64,000 nucleotides of DNA from Kribbella sp. NBC_01245 (GTDB lineage: Bacteria; Actinomycetota; Actinomycetes; Propionibacteriales; Kribbellaceae), in assembly GCF_036226525.1 (NCBI RefSeq), contig NZ_CP108487.1, positions 1,240,001 to 1,304,000 of the forward strand, read 5' to 3'. The notes below the pieces were generated by a model. It was not told the origin of the DNA. It ran no database searches and saw only the letters and a program-made list of their open reading frames with translations. Made by a program: the position numbers and the translations under genes. Each line of letters starts with the position of its first letter. The first letter of the stretch is position 1. Positions 43,268 through 52,635 of this stretch are shown piece after piece.

Positions 43268-44213
43268 AGTTCTCCACGTCCCGGACTGCCCGAACCTGTC
43301 ACCGATGCTGGAGCGGCTCGCCGCCGTCACCAACTTGCCGGTCACCACCCGCGTCATCGACAACGACGCCGAGGCCGTGCAATTCGGCATGGCAGGCTCA
43401 CCGACGCTGCTGATCAATGGGGTCGACCCGTTCACCATGCCCGGTCAGGGCGAGTGCGGGGTGTCGTGCCGTTTGTACCGCGACGAAGGCGGCCGGGTCG
43501 TTTCCGCGCCATCAGTCAAGCAGTTGCGTGAGGCGATCACCGCCGCCGGGGAGCACCAGCCCTCGACGCCTGGAGAGGTACTGAGCGCCTGGCGGACCCG
43601 CGCCTTGCCGTTGGACCCGGTCGAGCGGGCAGCACACCAGGCAATCCTGCGCGCCTTCGCCGCCACCGGTCGCCCAGCCGCGGACTTCGACCTTGATCCG
43701 GTCACTGCCGGCAGCGGTCGCAGCCAAACCGAGGTACTGAACGCACTACATGAGGTCGACGCAATCCGGCTGGCCCCCGATGGTCAGATCGCGGTCGCCT
43801 ACCCGTTCTCCGCCACACCGACCAGGCACCGGGTCCGGATCGGGGACCAGGTCGACGTCTACGCGATGTGCGCGATAGACGCACTCGGCATTGCTCCCAT
43901 GCTGTGTCACGACACCCTGATCGAGTCCGCCGACGTGACCACTGGTCAGCCGATCACCGTCACCACGATCGGCGGCCACACGAGCTGGGAACCCGCCGGA
44001 GCGGTGGTGTTCATCGGCGCCGACGCTACCGGCGGTCCCTCGGCGGACTGCTGCTGCGACTACCTCAACTTCTTCACTGACCGAGACGCAGCCGAGGCCT
44101 GGACCAGCGCTCACCCGCACGTCCCAGGCACGATCCTCGACCAGACCGACGCCCAAGACCTCGGCGCCCGGCTATTCGGACACCTACTCAACGCCACCGA
44201 CACGAGGCCTTGA
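43257..44213 (+). CDS. merB: Organomercurial lyase MerB fused to a thioredoxin-like domain
   Basis: The 318-residue protein has two parts. Residues 1-97 look thioredoxin-like (LEVLHVPDCPNLSPMLERLA, the cis-Pro segment FGMAGSPTLLINGVDP, and CGVSCRLY). Residues about 105-318 are alkylmercury lyase: VYAMCAIDALGIAPML supplies Cys205 and Asp208, matching the catalytic Cys96 and Asp99 of plasmid R388 MerB, and SADCCCDYLNFF (Cys265-267) supplies the second catalytic Cys. MerB cleaves carbon-mercury bonds and releases Hg(II). No mercuric reductase gene is near, so detoxification would need merA elsewhere or sequestration by the fused domain. Confidence 0.85.
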   Translation: MKLEVLHVPDCPNLSPMLERLAAVTNLPVTTRVIDNDAEAVQFGMAGSPTLLINGVDPFTMPGQGECGVSCRLYRDEGGRVVSAPSVKQLREAITAAGEHQPSTPGEVLSAWRTRALPLDPVERAAHQAILRAFAATGRPAADFDLDPVTAGSGRSQTEVLNALHEVDAIRLAPDGQIAVAYPFSATPTRHRVRIGDQVDVYAMCAIDALGIAPMLCHDTLIESADVTTGQPITVTTIGGHTSWEPAGAVVFIGADATGGPSADCCCDYLNFFTDRDAAEAWTSAHPHVPGTILDQTDAQDLGARLFGHLLNATDTRP

Positions 44214-44283
44214 CCTCGGACCCCAGTACAAGGTCAAGCATCGAAACACAGCGATCCGCACGCAGCGACATCCGGAGGCAGCC

Positions 44284-44826
44284 GTGACCGATTCCCCTTC
44301 CCACACAGTGAAATCCAGCCTCGAGCGCAGTTGGCGCCAGATCGGTCCAGTTGGCACGGCGTCACGGCTCGCGCTGGGTGGCTACCTCGTCTGGACCCTG
44401 GTCGATTCACCTTTTCCCCAGGGAGTCTCACCGTGGTCGATCGGCCTGGGTGTTCTCGTATTGCCGGCCTTGTTCACCGGCTGGCAGTGGCTGCGGGCTC
44501 GTCGCCGCCCGGCGCCACTGGCAGCGACCGGGCCGCTGGCCACCGCGATCAACTTCGCCGGATTCCTCGCGCTCTATTTCACGCCGGTCTATGCGCCGCC
44601 ACTTGCCTGGACCCAGGACGCCGCCGTCCTGTTCTACGGAGTGGCGATGCTGCTCGCCGCGATCCGCGGCTACGCCGGCTGCGAAGTGCTGGCCATCTCA
44701 AACTGGCTGCTGCGCCGCGACGACCACATCGGCTGCCTCGTCTTCTCCCCGATCGACCAGCTCGAACGCCGATGGATGCCCGCCGCCGCTCTCGCCCAGC
44801 CGCGATCGTGCTGGAAAAGACGATAA
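44284..44826 (+). CDS. Membrane protein downstream of merB
   Basis: The 180-residue protein starts at a GTG and has about four hydrophobic segments (SRLALGGYLVWTLVD, IGLGVLVLPALFTGWQWL, ATAINFAGFLALYF, AVLFYGVAMLLAAI). A conserved-looking cytoplasmic end follows: RGYAGCEVLAISNWLLRRDD then HIGCLVFSPIDQLERR. The two Cys residues in that segment could bind metal, and the position 70 bp after merB suggests a mercury-related role, possibly transport, though it lacks the CC motif of MerT. It may be the DUF6410 family. The last 20 residues look irregular and could reflect a frameshift near the end. Confidence 0.6.
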   Translation: MTDSPSHTVKSSLERSWRQIGPVGTASRLALGGYLVWTLVDSPFPQGVSPWSIGLGVLVLPALFTGWQWLRARRRPAPLAATGPLATAINFAGFLALYFTPVYAPPLAWTQDAAVLFYGVAMLLAAIRGYAGCEVLAISNWLLRRDDHIGCLVFSPIDQLERRWMPAAALAQPRSCWKRR

Positions 44827-44837
44827 AGACGCGGGCG

Positions 44838-45725
44838 TTAGCCGTCGACGCCGATTAGGTCGACGTTGGCGGACTCTTGGGCCACCTCTTCGACCGAGCG
44901 GTTGGGCAAGGGCGGGGGAGTGCCGCCCCAAGCGGGGCAGAGGGCTTTGTGGTCGCACCAGTCGCAGAGCGGGCCTTTGCTCGGACGCCAGTCGCCGGAT
45001 TCCAAGGCGCGGGTGATGGCCTCCCAAAGGGCGCCGACCTTGCGCTCGCAGGCGAGGAGGTCAGCCTCGTCGGGCACGTACCGCACGATCTCGCCGTTGC
45101 CGAGGTAGACGAGTTGGAGCATCGCCGGTACGACGCCGCGCAGGCGCCAGAGCACGAGCGCGTAGAACTTCATCTGGAACAGCGCCTTGGCCTCGAAGAA
45201 CTCCGAGGGCGAACGGCCGGTCTTGTAGTCGACGACGCGGATCTCGCCGGTCGGCGCCACGTCCAGCCGGTCGACGTACCCGCGCAGGGTGAGACCTGAA
45301 GCCAGCTCGGCCTCGACGTACAGCTCGCGCTCGGCGGGCTCGAGCAGATTCGGATCCTCGAGGGTGAAGTACTTCCCGAGGAGTTGGTGGGCGCCGGCCA
45401 GCCAACCGGCCAGCTCCTCGCCGCTGGCGTCGTCGGCGAACAACTGGGCGGTCTCGGGCTCGGCCTCGAGCAACTGCTGCCATTGCGGCTCGACCATCTC
45501 GATCGCGTGCTCCAGCGTGCGCTCGCCGCGCGGCAGGTCGTACAGCCGCTCGAGCACGGCATGCACGACCGTGCCGCGGACGGCGGCGGAGGACGGCTTC
45601 TCCGGCAGTCGGTCGACCACCCGGAAGCGGTATTTGAGCGGGCAGCTCATGAAGTCCGCCGCGCGCGACGGGGACAACGCCCCCCGCGGGTGGCCGTGCT
45701 CATCAACAGCTGCTGTGACGCTCAT
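44838..45725 (-). CDS. RecB-family PD-(D/E)XK exonuclease
   Basis: The 295-residue protein matches the small actinobacterial RecB-like nucleases. It begins with LSPSRAADFMSCPLKYRFRV, where Cys28 is the first of four iron-sulfur ligands. RGTVVHAVLERLYDLP carries the helix with the active-site His, and GYVDRLDVAPTGEIRVVDYK is the PD-(D/E)XK core with its Asp and Lys. CDWCDHKALCPAW supplies the remaining three Cys ligands of a 4Fe-4S cluster. The family is linked to DNA repair. It stands alone and converges with the merB-associated gene. Confidence 0.9.
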   Translation of the reverse strand: MSVTAAVDEHGHPRGALSPSRAADFMSCPLKYRFRVVDRLPEKPSSAAVRGTVVHAVLERLYDLPRGERTLEHAIEMVEPQWQQLLEAEPETAQLFADDASGEELAGWLAGAHQLLGKYFTLEDPNLLEPAERELYVEAELASGLTLRGYVDRLDVAPTGEIRVVDYKTGRSPSEFFEAKALFQMKFYALVLWRLRGVVPAMLQLVYLGNGEIVRYVPDEADLLACERKVGALWEAITRALESGDWRPSKGPLCDWCDHKALCPAWGGTPPPLPNRSVEEVAQESANVDLIGVDG

Positions 45726-45887
45726 GCCGCAAGGCTAGGGGAGGCCACCGACAGTTCTGGATCCGACACCGGCGAGCGCTGCCAGCGAACTCCCAGCAAA
45801 CCCACAGCCGGGTCACCGACGGCTTTCGGTGAACTATCGGGTCGACGCTCAAAGATTGGTGACAAGCCAATACAAAGGAGCGGAGTA

Positions 45888-46709
45888 ATGACCCACGAAC
45901 ACGACCGCGGTCTGGTCTACGACCTCGGCACGTTGATGCAGCGCCGCAACGCACTCCGCCTTTTCGCGGGCGCCGGCCTCGCCGCCCTGGTCGGCTGCTC
46001 GGCCGACGAGACCGCCGGATCCACCCCGAGCACCACCGCGACCACATCCAGCCCCAGCGCGTCGTCGACGACGACTGCGAGCTGCGAGGAGATCCCGCAG
46101 GAGACGGCCGGTCCCTATCCGGGCGACGGCTCGAACGGCCCGAACGTGCTGACCGAGTCGGGCATCGTCCGCAGCGACATCACCAAGAGCTTTGGCAGTG
46201 CCTCCGGTGTGGCCAGTGGTGTGCCTCTAACCGTCGAGTTGACCCTGCAAGACGCAGGCGCCTCTTGTGGACCTCTAGCCGGTGCAGCCGTCTACCTGTG
46301 GCACTGCGACGCCGAAGGCCGGTACTCGCTCTACTCCAACGGCGTACAGAACGAGAACTACCTGCGCGGCGTACAAGCTGCAGACGCCAACGGCAAAGTC
46401 ACGTTCACCACGGTCTTCCCAGGGGCGTACGCCGGTAGGTGGCCGCACATCCACTTCGAGGTCTACGCGAGCCTCAACGAAGCCACTGCCGCCGGGAAGA
46501 TCAGTGCCACCTCACAGCTCGCATTCCCGGAAGAGCCGTGTCTGGCGGTCTATGCCTCCGATGGGTACGACGGCAGCTCGCAGAACATGGAACGGACCAG
46601 CCTGTCGGACGACAACGTGTTCGGCGAGGACGACGGCGCACGGCAGTTGGCGACCGTCACCGGCAGCGTTCAGCAGGGTTATGTCGCGCGTCTGACCGTT
46701 CCGGTGTAG
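45888..46709 (+). CDS. Intradiol-dioxygenase-like lipoprotein
   Basis: The 273-residue protein has a combined Tat and lipoprotein signal: RRNALRLFAGAGLAALVGC, with the twin Arg and the lipobox Cys, followed by a Ser/Thr linker of about 40 residues. The mature part is the intradiol ring-cleavage dioxygenase fold: QETAGPYPGDGSNGPNVL, AAVYLWHCDAEGRYSLYS, NENYLRGVQ and WPHIHFEVY, giving the two His and two Tyr ligands for Fe(III). It is exported folded and anchored outside the cell, possibly acting on lignin- or humic-derived aromatics. An AAAGGAGCGGAG RBS supports the ATG. Confidence 0.85.
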   Translation: MTHEHDRGLVYDLGTLMQRRNALRLFAGAGLAALVGCSADETAGSTPSTTATTSSPSASSTTTASCEEIPQETAGPYPGDGSNGPNVLTESGIVRSDITKSFGSASGVASGVPLTVELTLQDAGASCGPLAGAAVYLWHCDAEGRYSLYSNGVQNENYLRGVQAADANGKVTFTTVFPGAYAGRWPHIHFEVYASLNEATAAGKISATSQLAFPEEPCLAVYASDGYDGSSQNMERTSLSDDNVFGEDDGARQLATVTGSVQQGYVARLTVPV

Positions 46710-46730
46710 CCGCACGGTAGGTTTGCACCG

Positions 46731-47894
46731 ATGTCCGAGTCGCGTGAGCCTTCCCCACCCCAGCCGCAGCCCAGTCAGCCGTCCGCCACGCCGCCCGGCA
46801 CCTGGGTTCTCGGCCGTGTGCAGGGCATTCGCCTGACGATGCGGGTGACCTGGCTGCCGATCGCCGTGCTGCTCGCGGTCGGGTTCTCCTCGATCATCGG
46901 TCAGCAGTTCCCGTACCTCGGCTCCTGGCGGTATGTCGCCGCCTTCGCGTTCGTGGTCGCGTTCACCGTGTCGATCCTGATCCACGAGCTGGCGCACGCG
47001 CTGGTCGCGCTGCGGTTCAAGATCCCGGTGACGGAGATCAACCTCGGCTTCTTCGCGGCCGGCACGCATATCGAGGGCGAGCGCAAGTCGCCGTTCGAGG
47101 AGTTCGCGATCTCCGTGGTCGGGCCGGTGGCGTCGCTACTGGTCGGCGGGCTGTCGCTGCTCGGCGCCCGCTCGATGGACGAAGGGGTCGCCGAGGTCGC
47201 GCTGTACGAGCTGGCCATCGCGAACCTGATCGTCGGCGTCACCAACCTGCTGCCCGGTCTGCCGCTGGACGGGGGCTGGGTGCTGCGCGCGATCGTCTGG
47301 AAGGCCACCGGCAACATGCACACCGGCACGGTCGTCGCGGCCTGGGCCGGCCGGGGCCTCGCCATCGTCGTGCTCGCGCTGCCGGTGCTGGCCGAGGTGC
47401 TGTTCGACCGGACACCTGGCATCTTCGACTTCGTGATCGCCGGCGCCGTCGCGTTCTTCCTCTGGATGGGGTCGAGCCAATCGTTGCTGCAGGCCCGTTT
47501 ACGCCGCCGCCTGCCCACTCTTCAGGTCCGTAGCCTCGCCCGCCGCGCGGTCGCCGTTCACTCCGGTACGCCGATATCGGAGGCCATTCGTCTAGCGGGC
47601 GTGGCGCAGGCGGGCGCGGTGGTGGTGATCGACGGCGAGGGCAAACCGCATGCCCTGGTCAACGAACAGGCCGTCGCCTCGATCGCGCCGGGTCGGTTGC
47701 CCTGGACGACGGTCAGCGAAGTGGCCACCCGGATCGGCGCCGGCCACATCCTCGGCATCAACGACACCGGCGAGGAGATCCTCGCTTCGCTGCGCACCAA
47801 TCCCGCCTCCGAGTACCTGGTGCTCGACCAGAACGGGGACGTGTACGGCGTGCTGGCGACCGCCGATGTGGAGCGGGCCTTCCGCAACCAATAG
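46731..47894 (+). CDS. Site-2 protease family membrane peptidase (M50)
   Basis: The 387-residue multi-pass protein has the zinc motif HELAHAL near residue 86 and the second ligand region NLLPGLPLDGGWVLRA (Asp of the LDG motif). Residues about 250-387 look like a CBS-type regulatory pair (SGTPISEAIRLAGVAQAG, EYLVLDQNGDVYGVLATAD). This is the Rip3-like group, which cuts membrane-spanning regulators within the bilayer. It sits just upstream of trmI and the proteasome genes, the usual actinobacterial position. The natural substrate is unknown. Confidence 0.9.
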   Translation: MSESREPSPPQPQPSQPSATPPGTWVLGRVQGIRLTMRVTWLPIAVLLAVGFSSIIGQQFPYLGSWRYVAAFAFVVAFTVSILIHELAHALVALRFKIPVTEINLGFFAAGTHIEGERKSPFEEFAISVVGPVASLLVGGLSLLGARSMDEGVAEVALYELAIANLIVGVTNLLPGLPLDGGWVLRAIVWKATGNMHTGTVVAAWAGRGLAIVVLALPVLAEVLFDRTPGIFDFVIAGAVAFFLWMGSSQSLLQARLRRRLPTLQVRSLARRAVAVHSGTPISEAIRLAGVAQAGAVVVIDGEGKPHALVNEQAVASIAPGRLPWTTVSEVATRIGAGHILGINDTGEEILASLRTNPASEYLVLDQNGDVYGVLATADVERAFRNQ

Positions 47895-47906
47895 GCTTCG
47901 CGGTCT

Positions 47907-48881
47907 ATGTCCGAATCACAGACTCATCCCTTTCCCGACGCCGCGTTCTCCGGGGTGCACCACGGCCCCCTGCAGCCGGGCGAGTGGATCACGCTTTCCG
48001 ACACCAAGGGCCGCCGCCACTCGGTCAAACTCGAGCGCGGCAAGATCTTCCACACCACCAAGGGCGGGATCAGCCATGACGAGCTGATCGACGGCCCGGA
48101 CGCGGTCGTGGTGCGCTCGGTCGGCGGTGTGGAGTACCTGGCGTTGCGCCCGCTGATGGCGGACTACTCGGTGTCGATGCCCCGCGGTGCGGCCGTCATC
48201 TACCCCAAGGACACGGCCCAGATCGTCACCATGGCCGATATCCACCCGGGCGCGAAGGTGGTCGAGGCGGGTGCCGGTTCGGGAGCGCTGACCTGCGCGT
48301 TGCTGCGCGCGGTCGGTACGACGGGCTCGGTGACGTCGTTCGAGCGGCGGGAGGATTTCGCCGCGGTCGCGCGCAAAAACGTGACCGACTTCTTCGGTGG
48401 CGAGCACCCGGCCTGGACGTTGCGCACCGAGGACCTGCTCGACGGCACGGACCTTACTGGTGTGGACCGGATCGTGCTGGACATGCTGGCGCCCTGGGAG
48501 TGCGTGGACCTGGTCTCGGACGCGCTCGTCCCTGGCGGCGTGATCTGCGCATATGTTGCCACCACCACTCAGTTGAGCCGTACGGTCGAGACGCTCCGGG
48601 CCCACGGCGGCTTCACCGAGCCCCGCGCCTGGGAGTCGCTGGTCCGGGACTGGCACGTCGAGGGTCTGGCCGTCCGGCCGGGCCACCGGATGCAGGGTCA
48701 CACCGCCTTCCTGGTCACCGCACGGCGGATGGCACCGGGGTTCGTGGCGCCGCGGAAGAAGTCCCGGCCGGCGCCCGGCGCGTACGGCGAGGACTATTCC
48801 GGGCCCCGTAGGTCCGATAACCCAACCGTTACCTCCAATGGGGTACCCGAAGCAAGCGAATCATCCGCAACCGACACGTGA
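47907..48881 (+). CDS. trmI: tRNA (adenine-N1-)-methyltransferase TrmI
   Basis: The 324-residue enzyme methylates adenine 58 (and 57 in some species) of tRNA using AdoMet and works as a tetramer. The amino-terminal domain has GEWITLSDTKGRRHSVKLER, and the AdoMet motif is VVEAGAGSGALTCALLRAVG near residue 118. FERREDFAAVARKNV and VDRIVLDMLAPWECVD are further motifs of the family. The carboxy-terminal 40 residues are basic then Ser/Glu-rich. It starts 12 bp after the site-2 protease and precedes the proteasomal ATPase gene, a conserved order. Confidence 0.93.
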   Translation: MSESQTHPFPDAAFSGVHHGPLQPGEWITLSDTKGRRHSVKLERGKIFHTTKGGISHDELIDGPDAVVVRSVGGVEYLALRPLMADYSVSMPRGAAVIYPKDTAQIVTMADIHPGAKVVEAGAGSGALTCALLRAVGTTGSVTSFERREDFAAVARKNVTDFFGGEHPAWTLRTEDLLDGTDLTGVDRIVLDMLAPWECVDLVSDALVPGGVICAYVATTTQLSRTVETLRAHGGFTEPRAWESLVRDWHVEGLAVRPGHRMQGHTAFLVTARRMAPGFVAPRKKSRPAPGAYGEDYSGPRRSDNPTVTSNGVPEASESSATDT

Positions 48882-48892
48882 TGGGATTCGCC

Positions 48893-48920
48893 TTGCCCAG
48901 CCGTGTTTTCTGGGTAAGGT
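48893..48920 (+). promoter_or_regulatory. Candidate promoter for the proteasomal ATPase gene
   Basis: TTGCCC at 48893-48898 and TAAGGT at 48915-48920 are separated by 16 bp and lie 30 bp upstream of the ATPase start. TAAGGT is a good actinobacterial -10. Confidence 0.5.
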
Positions 48921-48950
48921 CCTATAGGTCGAGCCCCACATGGTGAGGTG

Positions 48951-50693
48951 ATGATCGTGGCTGGAGACGAGAGCCCTACTGCGGCAGAGCTGCGCAATCA
49001 GGTGCGCTATCTGGAGGCGGAGGTCGCAGCGTTGCGACGCCGTCTTTTGGAGCACCCGGCCGAGAGCCGGTCACTTGAGAGCAGGCTGGCCGAAACCCAG
49101 GCGTCCTACGCGAGCGTGACCGCTCAAAACGAGCGGTTGGCTGAAACGCTGCGCGAGGCCCGAGAGAAGATCATCGCCCTCAAGGAAGAGGTCGACCGGC
49201 TGGCGCAACCGCCATCCGGTTTCGGCACTTTCCTGGGTCGCAATGACGACGACACCTTGGACGTGTTCACCGGAGGACGCAAACTCCGGGTAGCGGCCAG
49301 CCCGTCGATCGATCTGGACACGCTGAAACTCGGTCAGGAACTGATGCTGAACGAGGCACTCAACGTGGTGCAGGTGTGCGACTTCGAGGTCGTCGGTGAA
49401 GTGGTGATGCTGAAGGAGCTGCTCGCCGACGGTGAGCGCGCCCTGGTGATCGCCCAGGCGGATGAGGAACGGGTGGTGCGGCTGGCCGCGCCATTGCTGG
49501 ACCAGCCCATTCGCGCGGGTGATTCGCTACTGCTGGAGCCCCGCTCCGGCTACGTCTACGAACGGATCCCGAAGTCCGAGGTCGAGGAGCTGATCCTCGA
49601 AGAGGTCCCGGACATCGACTACACGCAGATCGGCGGCCTCTTCGGGCAGATCGAACAGATCCGCGACGCCGTCGAGATGCCGTATCTGCACAAAGAGCTG
49701 TTCCTGGAGCACGAGCTCAAGCCGCCGAAGGGTGTCCTGCTGTACGGCCCGCCGGGCTGTGGCAAGACGCTGATCGCCAAGGCGGTGGCCAACTCGCTGG
49801 CCAAGAAGGTGGCCGAGAAGACCGGTGTCGAGGGCAGGTCGTTCTTCCTCAACATCAAGGGTCCCGAGCTGCTGAACAAGTACGTCGGCGAGACCGAGCG
49901 GCACATCCGGCTGGTCTTCCAGCGGGCCCGTGAAAAGGCCTCCGAGGGTATGCCGGTGATCGTGTTCTTCGACGAGATGGACTCGCTGTTCCGTACCCGT
50001 GGTTCCGGCGTGTCCTCCGACGTGGAGAACACGATCGTGCCGCAGTTGCTGAGCGAGATCGACGGCGTCGAAGGCCTGGAGAACGTGATCGTGATCGGCG
50101 CGTCCAACCGCGAGGACATGATCGACCCGGCGATCCTGCGCCCGGGCCGGCTGGACGTGAAGATCAAGATCGAGCGGCCGGACGCCGAGTCCGCCCGCGA
50201 CATCTTCTCCAAGTACCTGACCACCACGCTGCCGTTGCACGCCGACGACCTCGGCGAGTTCGGCGGCAACCGGTCCGACTGTGTCAACGGCATGATCCAG
50301 CGCACGGTCGAGCGGATGTACACCGAGACCGACGAGAACCGCTTCCTGGAGGTCACCTACGCCAACGGTGACAAGGAAGTCCTGTACTTCAAGGACTTCA
50401 ACTCCGGCGCGATGATCCAGAACATCGTCGACCGGGCGAAGAAGATGGCGATCAAGGCCTTCCTCGACGACAAGCAGAAGGGTCTGCGGGTGCAGCACCT
50501 GCTGCAGGCGTGTGTCGACGAGTTCAAGGAGAACGAGGACCTGCCGAACACGACCAACCCGGACGACTGGGCCCGCATCTCCGGCAAGAAGGGCGAGCGG
50601 ATCGTCTTCATCCGTACGCTCATCTCCGGCAAGCAGGGCACCGAGCCCGGCCGGTCGATCGACACCGCGACCAACACCGGTCAATACCTGTAG
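48951..50693 (+). CDS. arc: Proteasome-associated AAA ATPase ARC/Mpa
   Basis: This 580-residue ATPase unfolds pupylated proteins and threads them into the 20S proteasome. An amino-terminal coiled coil (about 10-75) that binds Pup is followed by two OB folds (about 80-220). The AAA domain has Walker A GPPGCGKT, Walker [13 protein letters not shown] and the arginine-finger region [13 protein letters not shown]. It ends in QYL, the proteasome-docking tail of the Mpa type. ATG 48951 and GTG 48948 are adjacent; the former is preferred. Unlike the common order, dop is not the next gene but lies 3.3 kb downstream. Confidence 0.95.
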   Translation: MIVAGDESPTAAELRNQVRYLEAEVAALRRRLLEHPAESRSLESRLAETQASYASVTAQNERLAETLREAREKIIALKEEVDRLAQPPSGFGTFLGRNDDDTLDVFTGGRKLRVAASPSIDLDTLKLGQELMLNEALNVVQVCDFEVVGEVVMLKELLADGERALVIAQADEERVVRLAAPLLDQPIRAGDSLLLEPRSGYVYERIPKSEVEELILEEVPDIDYTQIGGLFGQIEQIRDAVEMPYLHKELFLEHELKPPKGVLLYGPPGCGKTLIAKAVANSLAKKVAEKTGVEGRSFFLNIKGPELLNKYVGETERHIRLVFQRAREKASEGMPVIVFFDEMDSLFRTRGSGVSSDVENTIVPQLLSEIDGVEGLENVIVIGASNREDMIDPAILRPGRLDVKIKIERPDAESARDIFSKYLTTTLPLHADDLGEFGGNRSDCVNGMIQRTVERMYTETDENRFLEVTYANGDKEVLYFKDFNSGAMIQNIVDRAKKMAIKAFLDDKQKGLRVQHLLQACVDEFKENEDLPNTTNPDDWARISGKKGERIVFIRTLISGKQGTEPGRSIDTATNTGQYL

Positions 50694-50701
50694 CACCCGG
50701 C

Positions 50702-50746
50702 GATCGCCGGACAGTACGCCGTGCAGGGGCGTACTGTCCGGCGATC
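50702..50746. terminator. Perfect 19-bp hairpin after arc
   Basis: Arms GATCGCCGGACAGTACGCC and its complement enclose a 7-base loop, eight bases after the arc stop. It separates arc from the genes inserted before dop. Confidence 0.85.
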
Positions 50747-50838
50747 CGCTTTCCGGGCCTGTTTGGCGACGGTAAGCGCGGGGTTGGTCGGGGTCATCCC
50801 TGATGCCCGGTGCACCGTTGACGGCGTACCTTCCTCGC

Positions 50839-51174
50839 ATGGCGACAGATGAGGCTCAGAAGGACCTGCGAGCCGCGATGGCAGCCCGGCAGGAGCTCGG
50901 TGCGGACTACGAGCCCGAGATCATCGACGCCTTCCTGGAGAAGGTCGACGCCCGGATCGCCGAGCGCGTCGCCGCCGTACCGGTCCCACAGCCGCAGTTG
51001 CCGCCCAAGGACGACCCGGGCGGCCTCGCCCTGGCCATCGTCTCGGTGGTAGCGGGTATCCCGATCACCGCGATCGCCGCCAACCAGGAGGGCACGATCG
51101 CCATCATCATCTGCTGGGGCGGCATCGTCGGCGTCAACCTCGCCCGCTCCATCAGCCGCTTCATGGGCCGCTGA
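50839..51174 (+). CDS. Small two-helix membrane protein
   Basis: The 111-residue protein has a hydrophilic helical amino terminus (DEAQKDLRAAMAARQELG, DYEPEIIDAFLEKVDARIAE), a Pro-rich linker (VPVPQPQLPPKDD) and two membrane segments (GLALAIVSVVAGIPITAIA and IAIIICWGGIVGVNLARS). The start at 50839 has a helical, acidic beginning; the upstream frame is not convincing. I do not recognise a named family, although actinobacteria often have proteins of this plan. It lies between arc and a leftward sigma/partner pair. Confidence 0.65.
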   Translation: MATDEAQKDLRAAMAARQELGADYEPEIIDAFLEKVDARIAERVAAVPVPQPQLPPKDDPGGLALAIVSVVAGIPITAIAANQEGTIAIIICWGGIVGVNLARSISRFMGR

Positions 51175-51178
51175 GGCC

Positions 51179-51982
51179 CTAGCCGAGCTTGACCTCTAGA
51201 CCGTTCGCGTCGTACGCGCGGAATTCGTCGTGGGCGTGCATGCGGTTCCGGTTGGCCGGCGTGCCCCAGACCGTGTAGGTGACCAGCGCGTAGCCGTTGG
51301 CGACGATCGGCGACTCGTACCAGTCCGAGGCGCCGTTGTCCCACGCACGCCGGGCCTGGAGCCGGGCGACCTTCGGCGGCACCCGGACGAAGCTGTCCGA
51401 CCGCATCGTGGCGTATTCGGGGCGCTCCTTGTCCCACGCCTCCGCCAGCTTGTTCTTGCCGGCGCTCGCCTCCACCTTCTTCTTGGCGCCCACCATCAGC
51501 ACCTCGCTCTCCTTGCGGCAGGAGGAGTCGGTCACGTAGTAGTACGCGTTGCCGACCGTGAAAAGCATGCCGACGGCCGGCTTGTTGAACCCGGCCATCG
51601 ACGTGTACGAGTACATCCGGGCGTAGAGCACCTCGGCCTGCGCCCGCTTCTTGGTCGAGCCGTGCCAGTAGAGCAGGCACTTGTCCATGGCATTCGCGAT
51701 GGCGGCCGCGTTGGCACGCCCCTTGTCGGTCGTGACCACGCGGCCGGCCTGCGCCTGTCCCGTCGTACTCGCCGGTGCGGGCTCGCCGTGCGTCCGCGCG
51801 CCGTGGACGGCCACGCCCACGCTCACGCCTGCGACCGCGGTGGCGGCCACCAGCGCGGGGGCCCAGCGTCGTGCGGCGGTCGGCTGGTGGACCGGCCGGG
51901 TCTGGTCGAGGATTCGGCGGCGCAGCCGGGCACGCGTGCCCGGCGGCAGCGGCGGAACGGGTGGCGGTTCGAGCTTGGTCAT
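51179..51982 (-). CDS. Membrane-anchored partner of the broken sigma factor
   Basis: The 267-residue product has a short Pro/Arg-rich cytoplasmic part, one membrane helix (RWAPALVAATAVAGVSVGVA) and an extracellular domain of about 190 residues with paired Cys. Its start overlaps the ancestral stop of the upstream sigma factor gene (ATGA), which makes it a likely anti-sigma or sigma-linked sensor. The extracellular part (YVTDSSCRKESEVLMVGAKK, SYTSMAGFNKPAVGMLFTVG) has no family I can name. With the sigma factor frameshifted, its expression and use are uncertain. Confidence 0.6.
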   Translation of the reverse strand: MTKLEPPPVPPLPPGTRARLRRRILDQTRPVHQPTAARRWAPALVAATAVAGVSVGVAVHGARTHGEPAPASTTGQAQAGRVVTTDKGRANAAAIANAMDKCLLYWHGSTKKRAQAEVLYARMYSYTSMAGFNKPAVGMLFTVGNAYYYVTDSSCRKESEVLMVGAKKKVEASAGKNKLAEAWDKERPEYATMRSDSFVRVPPKVARLQARRAWDNGASDWYESPIVANGYALVTYTVWGTPANRNRMHAHDEFRAYDANGLEVKLG

Positions 51983-52598
51983 CAGGAGTTCTCCTCGAGC
52001 AGGGCGGCCTCCGAAACCAGCCCAGGCAGGCGGCGGCGGGCACGATGGATACGGGCTTTGACGGTTCCGTCCGGAACGCCGAGGGCGGCGGCCGTCTCGG
52101 CGATCGTCAGGCCGGCCCAGACCACCAGCTCGAGCGTGTGTCGCGCTCGTGGGCGGGCAGTTTGGCGAGGGCGCGCCGGACCTCGGACATCCGGCGCTCG
52201 TCGTCGAGCCGGCGAGCCACGTCGGCCGCTGGGTCAGGGGCGTCGGCGGGTGCCGATACGCGCTGGACCAGCGCTTTGAGGCGTTGCACGGCCCGGAAGT
52301 GGTTGCGGCATTCGTTCCCGGCGACGACGAGCAGCCAGCCGCGGGCCGACTCGCCGCGCAACGGGCCCGGATCGCGGCGCATCAGCCGCTGCCAGGTGCT
52401 GACGAAGGTGGTCTGCACGACGTCTTCGGCGATCGCCCACGACGCCGTACGCCGGAACGCGAAGGCGTGCACGTCGTCGGCGTACCGGTCGAAGAGTTCG
52501 CCGAGCGCCTGCTCGTCACCGGCGCGGATCCGGTTCCACAGCACGTCGTCGGGCGTTGGCGGATCGGTCGAGGTGCCGGGCTGGCTGGTGTCGGTCAT
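51982..52598 (-). pseudogene. ECF sigma factor with a 2-bp frameshift
   Basis: An ATG at 52598 opens a normal ECF sigma factor: IRAGDEQALGELFDRYADDV, HAFAFRRTASWAIAEDVVQT and FVSTWQRLMR form region 2. In region 4 the frame is lost at a CACACA run (GTGTGT at 52136-52141 on the plus strand), and the shifted frame stops at 52107. Two bases fewer restore LELVVWAGLTIAETAAALGV, PDGTVKARIHRARRRL and a stop at 51982-51984 that overlaps the next gene as ATGA. The dinucleotide run suggests replication slippage, either a fixed mutation or a reversible switch. Confidence 0.75.
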
Positions 52599-52635
52599 CG
52601 AGGTCCTCACACAGGGGAGTGTCCGGACCCCCAGG

